Source of the DNA: Bradyrhizobium roseum
GTDB taxonomy: Bacteria > Pseudomonadota > Alphaproteobacteria > Rhizobiales > Xanthobacteraceae
Direction: 5' to 3'
NCBI RefSeq assembly: GCF_030413175.1
Contig: NZ_CP129212.1
Coordinates: 744,001 to 808,000 of the forward strand
Length of the DNA: 64,000 nt
The position numbers were made by a program, and so were the translations under genes. Below, piece by piece: positions 55,045 through 63,126 of this stretch. Numbering within the stretch: position 1 is the stretch's first letter; each line of letters opens with the position of its first letter. The notes under the pieces were generated by a model, which was not told the DNA's origin, did not search any database, and saw only the letters and a list, made by a program, of their open reading frames with translations.

Positions 55045-55184
55045 CGCGAAACCCGAGGCGGAGGAAGAGCTGAGGCGGAACCGGCCGGTTTCGCTCGGCC
55101 TTTTTAGAGCCTTTCCAGCTTGGGTGTCCATGCGGAATCCCACATTTCAGGGCCGCTCCGGGATACTACCTAGGCGAAGAAATA

Positions 55185-55198
55185 TTGATCAGGATCAA
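55185..55198. promoter_or_regulatory. FixK/FNR box upstream of hemA
   Basis: TTGAT-CAGG-ATCAA, a perfect 5-4-5 dyad matching the FNR/FixK2 consensus TTGAT-N4-ATCAA. Centre at 55191.5, about 147 bp before the hemA ATG. On the minus strand a TAGTAT (55163-55168), a possible -10, lies downstream, so the box would be near -35 to -41 of a likely start site, as for FixK-activated class II promoters. Confidence 0.85.
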
Positions 55199-55278
55199 GA
55201 CGCTAGGCGGGATTCGGTCCCGGGATTTTCGCCGCGCCGCCGAAACCGTGAACCGCCCGCTGGGCGACCCAAATCCGG

Positions 55279-55479
55279 CTAACCGTCCAGTTCCCTGATG
55301 GCGCGATGGGCGGCGATGACGGCATCTTCTTCGGACTTGCTGTCTTCCGCCGTCACAAAGCCCCGGATCGCGTCCCCCCGCGTGATCGTGGCGGGTTGAA
55401 CAATCGGCGTCATGTTGGCGCGCCAAAGTCCGGGTTGGCGTTGAAAGGTAACGATCCTGTAGTCAGACGTCTTGGCCAT
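55279..55479 (-). CDS. Small hypothetical protein
   Basis: A 66-residue charged protein (MAKTSDYRIVTFQRQPGLWRANMTPIVQP...RGFVTAEDSKSEEDAVIAAHRAIREL). No membrane segment. A ribosome site (AAGGA) stands before the ATG at 55479. The pattern of strand-loop-helix with a conserved-looking DA-x-AAHRAI-x-EL end is typical of small rhizobial conserved proteins. Function unknown. Confidence 0.65.
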   Translation of the reverse strand: MAKTSDYRIVTFQRQPGLWRANMTPIVQPATITRGDAIRGFVTAEDSKSEEDAVIAAHRAIRELDG

Positions 55480-55562
55480 TGCAGTCCTTTTGGCAGTCCT
55501 TTGGCGGTCGTCCTGTCGCGCCAGCAGCGCCAAGGCGGAACGATCGTGTTTTTCCGGGCGGT

Positions 55563-55811
55563 TCAACAACCGCGGCAGATGTTCTTCAGTTTGGCGGCGG
55601 TTCGGGCGTCCTCCGCGAGGAAGGGGTCCCTGTATTCAGGTCGCGAGGCGTCTCTCTCAAGCGCCTTGGGCTTTTCTGTTTTCGGAGGCGACGCGGCGTC
55701 GTAGCAGGCGAGTCGCGCGCTCGTGCTTTCGATCAAACGGCACTCCTGGCCTGCGGCAAGCGCGCCCGATGCGAAGGCGAACAGCGCCAATACGGCGGCA
55801 ACCGTTTTCAT
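55563..55811 (-). CDS. Small secreted protein with C-x-LACYD motif
   Basis: An 82-residue protein with a signal peptide (MKTVAAVLALFAFASGALAAG) and a mature part CRLIESTSARLACYDAASPP. The RLACYD motif occurs in several small periplasmic proteins and type VI secretion-linked families. The C-terminus has CRGC. The start at 55811 is chosen for the signal peptide. Function unknown. Confidence 0.68.
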   Translation of the reverse strand: MKTVAAVLALFAFASGALAAGQECRLIESTSARLACYDAASPPKTEKPKALERDASRPEYRDPFLAEDARTAAKLKNICRGC

Positions 55812-55852
55812 GCATTTTCCTTTGCGTGCGGCATTGCCCGGGGATCGGGAAG

Positions 55853-56101
55853 TCACATCGATGAATAGCGAACCGCACTTTTCAGCGCGCCATCGATCTC
55901 GTCGGCCAATTCGACCTCACCGATCGCATGAAGCGCGGACGCCATCGTCGATGCCTGCGCGGCACTCATCGAAAGCGGCTCGCTCGTCTCATAGCTGAAC
56001 TTGATCCGCCAAATTCCGCCGGGGTTGCGGTGCGGCTCGACAAGCAACGCGGGAAGATCAGGTAGTCCGTTCTCAACAAGCAGGGCTGACCGCGTCAACA
56101 T
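55853..56101 (-). CDS. Small hypothetical protein
   Basis: An 82-residue cytoplasmic-looking protein (MLTRSALLVENGLPDLPALLVEPHRNPGGIWRIKFSYETSEPLSMSAAQASTMASALHAIGEVELADEIDGALKSAVRY). It has a beta-hairpin-like part and a helix-turn-helix-like end. Plausible coding by amino-acid composition. It lies 41 bp before the secreted mini-protein on the same strand. Confidence 0.55.
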   Translation of the reverse strand: MLTRSALLVENGLPDLPALLVEPHRNPGGIWRIKFSYETSEPLSMSAAQASTMASALHAIGEVELADEIDGALKSAVRYSSM

Positions 56102-56325
56102 GACGGCATCAAATCAGGGCTACACGCATGGAAAATTTGAACACGAAAAAACGTCCGGTGTGGCGTCAATTTTAACATGCCGCGACCGTGCGCCCATTTG
56201 GGTGCAATAGCCATGGGTTAGTTTGGTCAGGTCAGGTAGGCGAGTACCGTGAACGCCTTGGAGCGGCGTATGGGTCAGAATGCGAAGCACCACTGCATCC
56301 GCCCTCCCGATTCAGCCTGTCGCTG

Positions 56326-57387
56326 TCAGGTGGTCCGGAAGCGCAGGACGCCGTCGGTCATTTCCGAGGTCAGGCGCCCTTCGTTGATCATGTAATTGAC
56401 GTGGGCGATCAACTCGCCGGAAGCAAAGCCCATCTGGTGTACATCGAGCGGATATTTGTTGAACACGACCGGCACCAGTTCCCGTGACGTTTGCGGGACT
56501 TCCCGGCAGGCTTCCGCGATCAGGCGGCAGCGATCCTCGTGATGATCGGCGAGCTGCTTGATACGGGTCTTCAAGCCGTAGAACGGCACGCCGTGGCCGG
56601 GCAGCACCATGACGTCGTAGGGCAGGGTGGTGGTCAGGCTGGCAAGCGAGGCCAGATATTCGCCCAGCGAGTTCTGGTCGGGCTCGACGGCCCAGACGCT
56701 GACATTGGGCGAGATCTTGCTCAGGACCTGGTCGGCGGAGAGAAACAGCTTGTCGGCCGCGCAATACAGCATGACCTGGTCGAGGGCGTGGCCGCCGCCG
56801 GTGATGACCTTGAAGCGGCGGGTGCCGATCACGACCTCGTCGCCGTGGGAAATGCGGTGGTAAGCCGGCGGCAGCACCGAGACGCGCTTCAGATAATCCT
56901 GGCCGCGGCCGAGCAGCTTGTCGGTCAGGTCCTCGTCCATGCCGTGACGGCGGAAGAACAACCGCTGTGCGTTTTTCCGCTCTTCGGTGCCGCGGTTCTG
57001 GTGATAGACCGATTGCAGGTATTCGACCTGCGACATCTGCAGCGGGCAGTCGAAGCGCTCCGTGATCCAGCCGGCAAGGCCGACATGATCGGGATGCGAA
57101 TGGGTGACGATCAGCCGCGTCACCCTCACATGCTGCAGCGGTCCCTCGAACAGCGTCGTCCACGCCGCAATGGTCTCTTCATTGCCGAATCCGGAATCGA
57201 CCATCGCCCAGCCGTCGCCGTCGGCCAGCAGGTAGATGTTCACGTGATTGAGCCGGAACGGCAGCTTCAGACGGATCCAAAGCACGCCGGGCACCACTTC
57301 GACGACCTGATCGTGGCCGGGGTGGCTTTCCCAAGGGTATCGCAGTGCCTCGGCCGAGGACGGCACGGTGTCGGTTTTCGAATGCAT
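56326..57387 (-). CDS. MBL-fold metallo-hydrolase
   Basis: A 353-residue metallo-beta-lactamase-fold hydrolase. The metal motif is THSHPDH (H96, H98, D100, H101). Further ligand segments are GGGHALDQVMLYC, LFLSADQVL (Asp) and VLPGHGVPFYG (His). A C-terminal helical domain (about 280-345) resembles that of winged-helix MBL proteins (VFNKYPLDVHQMGFASGELIAHVNYMINEGRLTSE). Its substrate is not readable from sequence; homologues include thioester and lactone hydrolases. Confidence 0.92.
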   Translation of the reverse strand: MHSKTDTVPSSAEALRYPWESHPGHDQVVEVVPGVLWIRLKLPFRLNHVNIYLLADGDGWAMVDSGFGNEETIAAWTTLFEGPLQHVRVTRLIVTHSHPDHVGLAGWITERFDCPLQMSQVEYLQSVYHQNRGTEERKNAQRLFFRRHGMDEDLTDKLLGRGQDYLKRVSVLPPAYHRISHGDEVVIGTRRFKVITGGGHALDQVMLYCAADKLFLSADQVLSKISPNVSVWAVEPDQNSLGEYLASLASLTTTLPYDVMVLPGHGVPFYGLKTRIKQLADHHEDRCRLIAEACREVPQTSRELVPVVFNKYPLDVHQMGFASGELIAHVNYMINEGRLTSEMTDGVLRFRTT

Positions 57388-57486
57388 GCTACCGGCTTAG
57401 CGGCAGAGGCGGCGCTGCGCTAGTTGAAAAAATGGGGGTAGGACGCAGGCGTGCATTGGGGGCGCGGAGCCGGCCAAGACCTCAAT

Positions 57487-57611
57487 CGTCGTCCCGGGCT
57501 TGACCCGGGACCCATAACCACCGGCGGAAATTGATCTGCTCGCAGGTCGTTATCTTTCTTTCCGGCAATAACGGCCGCGGCGTATGGGTCCCGGGTCAAG
57601 CCCGGGACGAC
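57487..57611. repeat. Long inverted repeat CGTCGTCCCGGGCTTGACC family
   Basis: Left arm CGTCGTCCCGGGCTTGACCCGGGACCCATA (57487-57516) and its complement TATGGGTCCCGGGTCAAGCCCGGGACGAC (57583-57611) flank a 66-bp centre. Smaller CCGGGAC copies lie just downstream (about 57640-57655). A widespread Bradyrhizobium element in a 273-bp gap between the hydrolase and the chemoreceptor. Confidence 0.85.
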
Positions 57612-57660
57612 AGCGAGTTTGTGGCAGCTGCATCCGGCCCAAGGCCGGGACGACCGTCTC

Positions 57661-59790
57661 TTACGCCGCCCGGATATTCGACAGGAACGCGTCGATTTCC
57701 TCGCGCAGCACGTCGGCCTCGCGGCGCAGCTTGTCGGAGGCGGTCAGCACCTCGTTGGCGGTGGTTCCGGCCTGGGCCGAGGCGCTGGAGACGCCGACGA
57801 TGTTGGTGGAAACCTCGGTGGTGCCGCTGGCGGCATGCTGGATGTTGCGCGCGATTTCGCGCGTCGCCGCACCCTGTTCCTCGACCGCGGCCGCGATCGC
57901 CGTCGTCACCTCGTTGATCTCGGCGATCGTGCCGCTGATGTTGCGGATCGCGGAGACCGCGGTCTCCGTCACCGTCTGCATGCTGCCGATCTGCTGGCGG
58001 ATCTCGTCGGTGGCCTTTGCGGTCTGGTTGGCGAGGCTCTTCACTTCGGAGGCGACCACGGCAAAACCGCGGCCGGCGTCGCCAGCGCGCGCGGCCTCGA
58101 TGGTGGCGTTCAGCGCCAGCAGGTTGGTCTGCGAGGCGATGGTCTGGATCAGGTCGACCACCACGCTGATGCGCGCGGCGTTGTCCGCGAGCCCCTGCAT
58201 GGTGGCGTCGGTCGCGCCGGCGTCTTCGACCGCCTTGCGGGCGATTTCGGAGGAGGTGACGACCTGGCGGCCGATCTCCTCGATGGACGACGACAATTCC
58301 TCGGTGCCCGAGGACACCGTCTGCACGTTGGCGGAGGTCTGCTCGGCGGCGGTCGCGACCGTGGTCACCAGCGCGCTGGACTTGTCGGCGGTCGCGGACA
58401 TGGCCTTTGCGGTGGTCTGCATCGAGCCCGCGGCGTTCGACAGGCTGTCGAGCGCGGTGCGGACGGTGGTTTCGAACTCGACGATGCGGGCTTCCATGCG
58501 GCTGGCACGTTCGCTCTTGGCGATGCGGTCCTTGTCCTGCTCGGCGGAGAGCGCGCGGCTCTGGATCATGCTCTCGCGGAACACCTGGAGCGAGTCGGCC
58601 ATGACGCCGATCTCGTCCTGGTGGTGGGTCTGGTAGATATCGGTTTCGAGGTCGCCGCTGGACAAAACCTGCATCGATTGCTGCAGGTTGCTGATCCGCC
58701 GCAGGATGTTGCGGCCGACATAGAGCCAGACGAACAGCACCGAACCGACCAGCGTGCCGATGCCGAGCGCGAGCATGACCATGGTCCCGAACGAAATCTC
58801 CTGGCGCGCCTGCCAGGTCGCGGCGTCGGTTTCCTTCTGAACGCCATCGACCAGCTGCTGCACGCTGATTCCGAGTCCGACGTTGAGCTTGCGGGTTTCC
58901 TCCAGAATGGTCTGGCCGAAATCATCCGCATCCAGTTCCTGCTGACGGACCTTGAAGATACCGGCCTTGCCGTCGGCCAGCGCCAGCAATTCCAGCGTCG
59001 CCGAGCGGACCACGTTCATCGCCGTGGTTTTCGGCAGCGCTTCCACGTTCGACTTCACGCGCCCCTGCGCCGTGCGGAATTCCTTGCCGATGTTTTCCAG
59101 CGTTTGGCCGTTGGTCGCAGACAGCGCGGCGATCATGTCGAAAGCCATGAGGTTGCCGCTGGCGGCGATGTCGGCAAGCTGCTCGGCGGTCTTGTGCGCC
59201 TTGATGGCGTCGGACTGGGAGAAGTTCGGCGCGGCGTAGATGCTGTAGAGCTCGGTCTGCGCGTCGATCGCCGCGGGACCGGCCGCGGCGACGAAGCGCC
59301 GTTGCGCCTTGCGGACCGCGGCGTACAGCCTTTCGTGCTGCGCGGCGAGTTCGAGCCGTTCGAGGGCGGCCGAGCCGAGGCTCTTGATCACCGCGTCGAT
59401 GTTTTTCATGTTCTCGGTGAGTGCCGCGACGACCGCCTTGTCGGCGCCGAGTTCGACGATCTCGCCGAGCTTCTGCGTCGCGATCGCCTGGGTTTCCTTC
59501 ATTTTCCGGGTGCGATCGTTCAGTGCTTCTTCGCTGCGCGCCGCCAGCAGCGCCGGCCCCTGGCTCGCGAGGCTCGCGCTCTGTGCGGACAATTGCAGGC
59601 TCGCGGCAAGACGCGGGATGTCCCGGGCGCTGAGGTCAATCATGGTGCCGCCGAGGCGCCCGAGCATCAAGCCGGCGCCGGCGGAGATGATGATCGCCAT
59701 GCCCGCGATGACGGCGAAGGCGGCAAACAGGCTGCCCCTCACGCCGAAGCTAAAACCCTTGGATTTGATTGGTGCCGCCATTTTGCCCAC
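57661..59790 (-). CDS. Methyl-accepting chemotaxis protein
   Basis: A 709-residue chemoreceptor. Helix 1 ([25 protein letters not shown]) is followed by a large periplasmic helical-bundle sensor (about 45-325), helix 2 ([22 protein letters not shown]) and a HAMP domain. The methylation helices flank a hairpin tip with the signature [32 protein letters not shown]. No PAS or C-terminal pentapeptide is visible. The sensor bundle is longer than the 4HB of Tsr. The stimulus is unknown. Confidence 0.94.
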   Translation of the reverse strand: MGKMAAPIKSKGFSFGVRGSLFAAFAVIAGMAIIISAGAGLMLGRLGGTMIDLSARDIPRLAASLQLSAQSASLASQGPALLAARSEEALNDRTRKMKETQAIATQKLGEIVELGADKAVVAALTENMKNIDAVIKSLGSAALERLELAAQHERLYAAVRKAQRRFVAAAGPAAIDAQTELYSIYAAPNFSQSDAIKAHKTAEQLADIAASGNLMAFDMIAALSATNGQTLENIGKEFRTAQGRVKSNVEALPKTTAMNVVRSATLELLALADGKAGIFKVRQQELDADDFGQTILEETRKLNVGLGISVQQLVDGVQKETDAATWQARQEISFGTMVMLALGIGTLVGSVLFVWLYVGRNILRRISNLQQSMQVLSSGDLETDIYQTHHQDEIGVMADSLQVFRESMIQSRALSAEQDKDRIAKSERASRMEARIVEFETTVRTALDSLSNAAGSMQTTAKAMSATADKSSALVTTVATAAEQTSANVQTVSSGTEELSSSIEEIGRQVVTSSEIARKAVEDAGATDATMQGLADNAARISVVVDLIQTIASQTNLLALNATIEAARAGDAGRGFAVVASEVKSLANQTAKATDEIRQQIGSMQTVTETAVSAIRNISGTIAEINEVTTAIAAAVEEQGAATREIARNIQHAASGTTEVSTNIVGVSSASAQAGTTANEVLTASDKLRREADVLREEIDAFLSNIRAA

Positions 59791-59931
59791 TGCCCCGTCC
59801 GCGCTACCTTGAGGTGTTTCCTGGCGGCAGTATCCCCTTACCCGGTTAACAAGTTTGGAATTGAAGGGCTTTTCGTCGCTTTTTTGGTGGCGAATGAATT
59901 ATTCTGTTCCGCAAACCGGAAAACTCGCGCC

Positions 59932-59967
59932 AAAAAATAAGAAGGCCGGCGCGAACGTCGGCCTTCT
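59932..59967 (-). terminator. Rho-independent terminator of the outer-membrane protein gene
   Basis: On the minus strand a 9-bp stem AGAAGGCCG...CGGCCTTCT with a 10-nt loop is followed by TATTTTTT. It lies about 22 bp after the stop of the OMP gene. Confidence 0.85.
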
Positions 59968-59988
59968 GCAACTGATAGTTGAGGTTAC

Positions 59989-60714
59989 TCAGTAGCGTGC
60001 GGCGACGGGGCTCGCGAAGTTGAAGCGATAGTTGACGCCGAGCTTCAGCGTGTGGTCGTCGGTGCGGAAGCTTCCAAACGGCGCGAGCGCGACAGGGCTC
60101 GCGAACCGCGCGGTGCCGAAGTCATAATACATGTACTCGCCTTTGACCGCCCAGTTCGGGGCGACCATGTATTCGAGGCCGGCGCCGACGGTCCAACCGT
60201 TGCTGTGGTTGCCGTTGAGCAGGAAGGGGATCGGCGCGCCGGCCAGCGTCACCCGCTCGTTGTTGTCGGAATAGGCATAGCCGCCTTTGACATAGAGCAG
60301 GCCCGGACCCCAGGTGTAGCCGAGGCGGGCGGTGACCGAACCGAGGCCGCGCTGGTCGTTGGTATAGACGTAGGCGCCGGGGAAGGTGGCGGTGAGGTTG
60401 CTCTTGCCGAGCCAGGAATACTGGCCCTCGGTGCCGAGCACCCAGTTCTGCGCGAACTGCCAATCCAGGCCGGCCTGGATGCCGCCGAGCACGCGGGCGC
60501 TGGAATCGCTCAGCACCGCGCCGTTGAAATCGCTGCTGCCGCTGAATGCACCGCCGACATGGCCACCGATATAAAAGCCAGTCCAGTTATAGAGTGGCGC
60601 GGCATAGGCCGGAGGCCCCTTGTAGTAGGAGCGGCCGCCGAGATCGGCGCCGAAAGCCGGGGCGGCGGCGGTGAGGGCCGCGGCGGCGACGAGGGCTGCG
60701 AGGATCTTTTTCAT
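59989..60714 (-). CDS. Omp25/RopB-like outer-membrane beta-barrel protein
   Basis: A 241-residue precursor. The signal peptide MKKILAALVAAAALTAAAPAFGA is followed by an eight-stranded beta-barrel of the Omp25/Omp31 type (YNWTGFYIGGHVGGAF..., alternating pattern, AxLGYTWGPGLLYVKGGYAY, GWTVGAGLEYMVAPNWAVKGEYMYYDFG). It ends in a terminal aromatic residue (AARY), as needed for BAM recognition. It has a clear terminator and stands alone. RopB-like surface proteins are abundant in rhizobia. Confidence 0.92.
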   Translation of the reverse strand: MKKILAALVAAAALTAAAPAFGADLGGRSYYKGPPAYAAPLYNWTGFYIGGHVGGAFSGSSDFNGAVLSDSSARVLGGIQAGLDWQFAQNWVLGTEGQYSWLGKSNLTATFPGAYVYTNDQRGLGSVTARLGYTWGPGLLYVKGGYAYSDNNERVTLAGAPIPFLLNGNHSNGWTVGAGLEYMVAPNWAVKGEYMYYDFGTARFASPVALAPFGSFRTDDHTLKLGVNYRFNFASPVAARY

Positions 60715-60800
60715 TGTGCTGGTCTCCGAAAACCGTTCGGCGACCTCGACGCGGGCCGCCCTCCATGGCCACGGAGATAGACGGCATTTGACTAAAATGC

Positions 60801-60818
60801 TGTCACTTGGCGGTGACA
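60801..60818. promoter_or_regulatory. TGTCAC-N6-GTGACA dyad upstream of the OMP gene
   Basis: A perfect 6-bp inverted repeat with a 6-bp spacer, about 86-104 bp before the start of the outer-membrane protein gene (60714) and downstream of the HTH gene. Its TGTCAC/GTGACA arms share GTGAC with the dyad at 61289-61311 (AAGTCAC...GTGACTT). Possibly an operator. Confidence 0.4.
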
Positions 60819-60935
60819 CCGGGTCGTAACCCAACCCATTGGCAGGTAAACGTTTTTCGTGCTTAATGAAGGACTAATCAAAGGTTAGGGAAGGCTTAAT
60901 TTCGCGGACCTTTCGCCCCTTCCGGCAAGCTTTGC

Positions 60936-61256
60936 TTAACCAATGCGGCGTCGCACGTCGCTGCGCATCTGTTCGCGAAAGGCCTGCCGGCGGGCAGGCC
61001 GTTCTTTCGCCGGCACGTCGTGGCGGTCGAATACGTTGAACATGTCCAGGATCGGGTAGCGGTCGCTGGCCATCGACAGAATCCGCAGGAACTCCGCCAC
61101 GGGTCCGGCCGGACCGGTGACCTCCCATTTGCGGATGGTGTCGGCGCCATCAGGGCCCTCCAGCCCGCAGAGTTTGGCCATGTCGGCGACCGACAGCTTC
61201 TGGCCGATGGCTTCGCCCAGATGCTCGCGAAGTTTCTTCAATTCAGCTCCGGTCAA
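60936..61256 (-). CDS. Putative helix-turn-helix (XRE-like) regulator
   Basis: A 106-residue protein whose N-terminal half looks like a Cro/C1-type helix-turn-helix: MTGAELKKLREHLGEAIGQKLSVADMAKLCGLEGPDGADTIRKWEVTGPAGPVAEFLRIL. The loop between the helices is longer than usual. The C-terminal part is basic (PAKERPARRQAFREQMRSDVRRRIG). It is divergent from a small membrane protein gene, with an inverted repeat in between. The DNA-binding role is inferred from the motif. Confidence 0.72.
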   Translation of the reverse strand: MTGAELKKLREHLGEAIGQKLSVADMAKLCGLEGPDGADTIRKWEVTGPAGPVAEFLRILSMASDRYPILDMFNVFDRHDVPAKERPARRQAFREQMRSDVRRRIG

Positions 61257-61288
61257 CGGGTTCTCCGTTCAATTCATTTCTGTGAAGT

Positions 61289-61311
61289 AAGTCACACACC
61301 AGGCGTGACTT
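61289..61311. promoter_or_regulatory. AAGTCAC-N9-GTGACTT dyad between divergent genes
   Basis: A perfect 7-bp inverted repeat with a 9-bp spacer, 33 bp before the HTH gene start (61256) and 41 bp before the small membrane protein start (61352). Good candidate operator for the HTH protein. Confidence 0.55.
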
Positions 61312-61351
61312 GGGGCGTATACGCAGCGCATTCATTCCCGAGGAGGCCATC

Positions 61352-61585
61352 ATGCGGCGGTTGATCGAAAGCCTGACGCCACAAGCCCGCCAGCTTTACT
61401 GGAAATGGGTCGGCGGCGTGTTCGCACTTTATGTCGTGCTGTTGCTAACCGCGGCCAGCCTGTTTGTCGGTCACGAATCGCCGCGCAAGCTGGCGCAAGA
61501 ACCGGTCACGACTGTGGCGGTCGAGGGCAAGACGCGCTCGATCTCCGAGGTCTCAGCGCCGGTGCGGCAGGCCGCGCGGTATTGA
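61352..61585 (+). CDS. Small single-pass membrane protein
   Basis: A 77-residue protein with one transmembrane helix (WVGGVFALYVVLLLTAASLFVG) after a short, basic N-terminus (MRRLIESLTPQARQLYWK) and a polar periplasmic tail. Unknown function. Start 61352 follows GAGGAGG. It is divergent from the HTH gene. Confidence 0.72.
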   Translation: MRRLIESLTPQARQLYWKWVGGVFALYVVLLLTAASLFVGHESPRKLAQEPVTTVAVEGKTRSISEVSAPVRQAARY

Positions 61586-61655
61586 TCCTGGTGCTGTTCC
61601 GGAAAGTGCATGCCGTTCCTCCGAAAAGGCCGCGCACAATTCATGGCGTTGGCCA

Positions 61656-63113
61656 TCACACGCCGATCGCGTTGCGCGCCACCACGTCACGATAGAAGTC
61701 GACGCTGAGTTTCGGCGTCCGGCGCTGCGTCGCAAAGTCGACATGGAAGATGCCGAAGCGCTTTTCATAGCCGTAGATCCATTCGAAATTATCCATCAGG
61801 CTCCAGAGGAAATAGCCGCGTACCGGAACGCCCTCTGACGTCGCGCGCTGCAGCTGCCGCAGGTAGTTGCGCAGATACATGATGCGATCGAGATCGTAGA
61901 TCTGGCCGTCGGCGCTGACCTTGTCTTCCGACGAGGTGCCGTTCTCGCTGATGTAGATGTTCTCGATGTTCCAGACTTTTGCCGCCAGCCGCGGCGCCCA
62001 GTAGATCGTCTCGGGACCGACGCGAAGCCAATCCGAACTCATGTGCGGGAATGACGCGGGGAAGGGCAGCATTTTCCAGCCGGGCGGCTTGTCGGAGGCC
62101 GCGATGTAGAACTGCGGCGCGTAGATGTTGAGGCCGACGAAATCGTTCGGCGACGAAATGATCTTCAATTCTTCTGCGGTGAATTTCGGTGCGTTGCTGC
62201 CGGCATATTGCAGGAAGCCGTCCGTGTACTTGCCTTCCAGGATGACGCCGAGGAAGCCCGAATTGAGCTCGCGCGTCGCGATCTCGGCGGCGCGAACGTG
62301 TTCAGGTGTGTCGAATGCCGGTACGCAGGTCGCGAGGTTTTCCGCGGGGCCGACCTTGGTGCCAGCGCGCCCGCGGGCGCGGATCGCCTGCACGGCAAGC
62401 CCATGCGCAAGCGCCACATGGTGACGGACCTGGTTGACGTCGGCATCCGGCAGCTTCAGTCCGGGCGCATCGATGCCCAATCCGTAGCCGAAGGTCACGA
62501 ACCTGCCGGCCTCGTTGATGGTGAAGATCGATTTGACGCGGTCGGTCAGGCGCGCCGCCATGTGGCCCGCATAGTCCGCAAACGCTTTCGAGGTTTCGCT
62601 GGAGCGCCAGCCGCCGCGCCGATCCTCGAGCGCCTGCGGCAGGTCCCAGTGATACAGCGTAGCAAACGGCTCGATGCCGTTCTTGAGTAGTTCGTCGACG
62701 AGGCGGTCGTAGAAGTCGAGTCCCTTGGGGTTCGGCGCCCCCGTTCCGTCCGGAAACACCCGCGGCCATGCGATGGAAAACCGGTAGGCCTTGGCGCCGA
62801 TCTGTTTGATGAGGCCGATGTCTTCCTTGTAGCGATGGTAGTGTTCGTTGGCGCGGTCGCCGGTGGTGCCGTCCTCGATCTTGCCCGGCGTATGCGAAAA
62901 CGTATCCCAGATCGAGCGGCCACGACCGTCTTCATTGACAGCGCCTTCGATCTGGTACGACGACGTGGCGGTGCCCCACACGAAGCCTTGCGGAAAGCTG
63001 GCAGGCTGCCCGGCCGTTGCCGGCGCGGCGGCGTGAGCCGGCGCGGTTGCGACGCCGAGCGCCGACGCGCCTGCGAGCTTGGCAAAATGCCGGCGCGAGA
63101 ATTTTCCGAACAT
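61656..63113 (-). CDS. Tat-exported GH1 beta-glucosidase
   Basis: A 485-residue glycoside hydrolase of family 1. A twin-arginine signal (SRRHFAKLAGASALGVATAPAHA) targets it to the periplasm. The barrel has FVWGTATSSYQIEGAVNEDGRGRSIWDTF, YRFSIAWPRVFPDG, ATLYHWDLPQAL, and the nucleophile in IYISENGTSSED (E390). The acid/base Glu is in FTINEAGRF (E201), where almost all members read NEP; here Pro is replaced by Ala. It should hydrolyse beta-glycosides. It lies 13 bp before the end of the adjacent GH16 gene on the same strand. Confidence 0.93.
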   Translation of the reverse strand: MFGKFSRRHFAKLAGASALGVATAPAHAAAPATAGQPASFPQGFVWGTATSSYQIEGAVNEDGRGRSIWDTFSHTPGKIEDGTTGDRANEHYHRYKEDIGLIKQIGAKAYRFSIAWPRVFPDGTGAPNPKGLDFYDRLVDELLKNGIEPFATLYHWDLPQALEDRRGGWRSSETSKAFADYAGHMAARLTDRVKSIFTINEAGRFVTFGYGLGIDAPGLKLPDADVNQVRHHVALAHGLAVQAIRARGRAGTKVGPAENLATCVPAFDTPEHVRAAEIATRELNSGFLGVILEGKYTDGFLQYAGSNAPKFTAEELKIISSPNDFVGLNIYAPQFYIAASDKPPGWKMLPFPASFPHMSSDWLRVGPETIYWAPRLAAKVWNIENIYISENGTSSEDKVSADGQIYDLDRIMYLRNYLRQLQRATSEGVPVRGYFLWSLMDNFEWIYGYEKRFGIFHVDFATQRRTPKLSVDFYRDVVARNAIGV

Positions 63114-63126
63114 CCATTGTCTCCGG

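Noticed and set aside
57619..59940. A 773-codon antisense frame over the chemoreceptor
   Set aside because: Reverse complement of a strong MCP gene; low-complexity composition.
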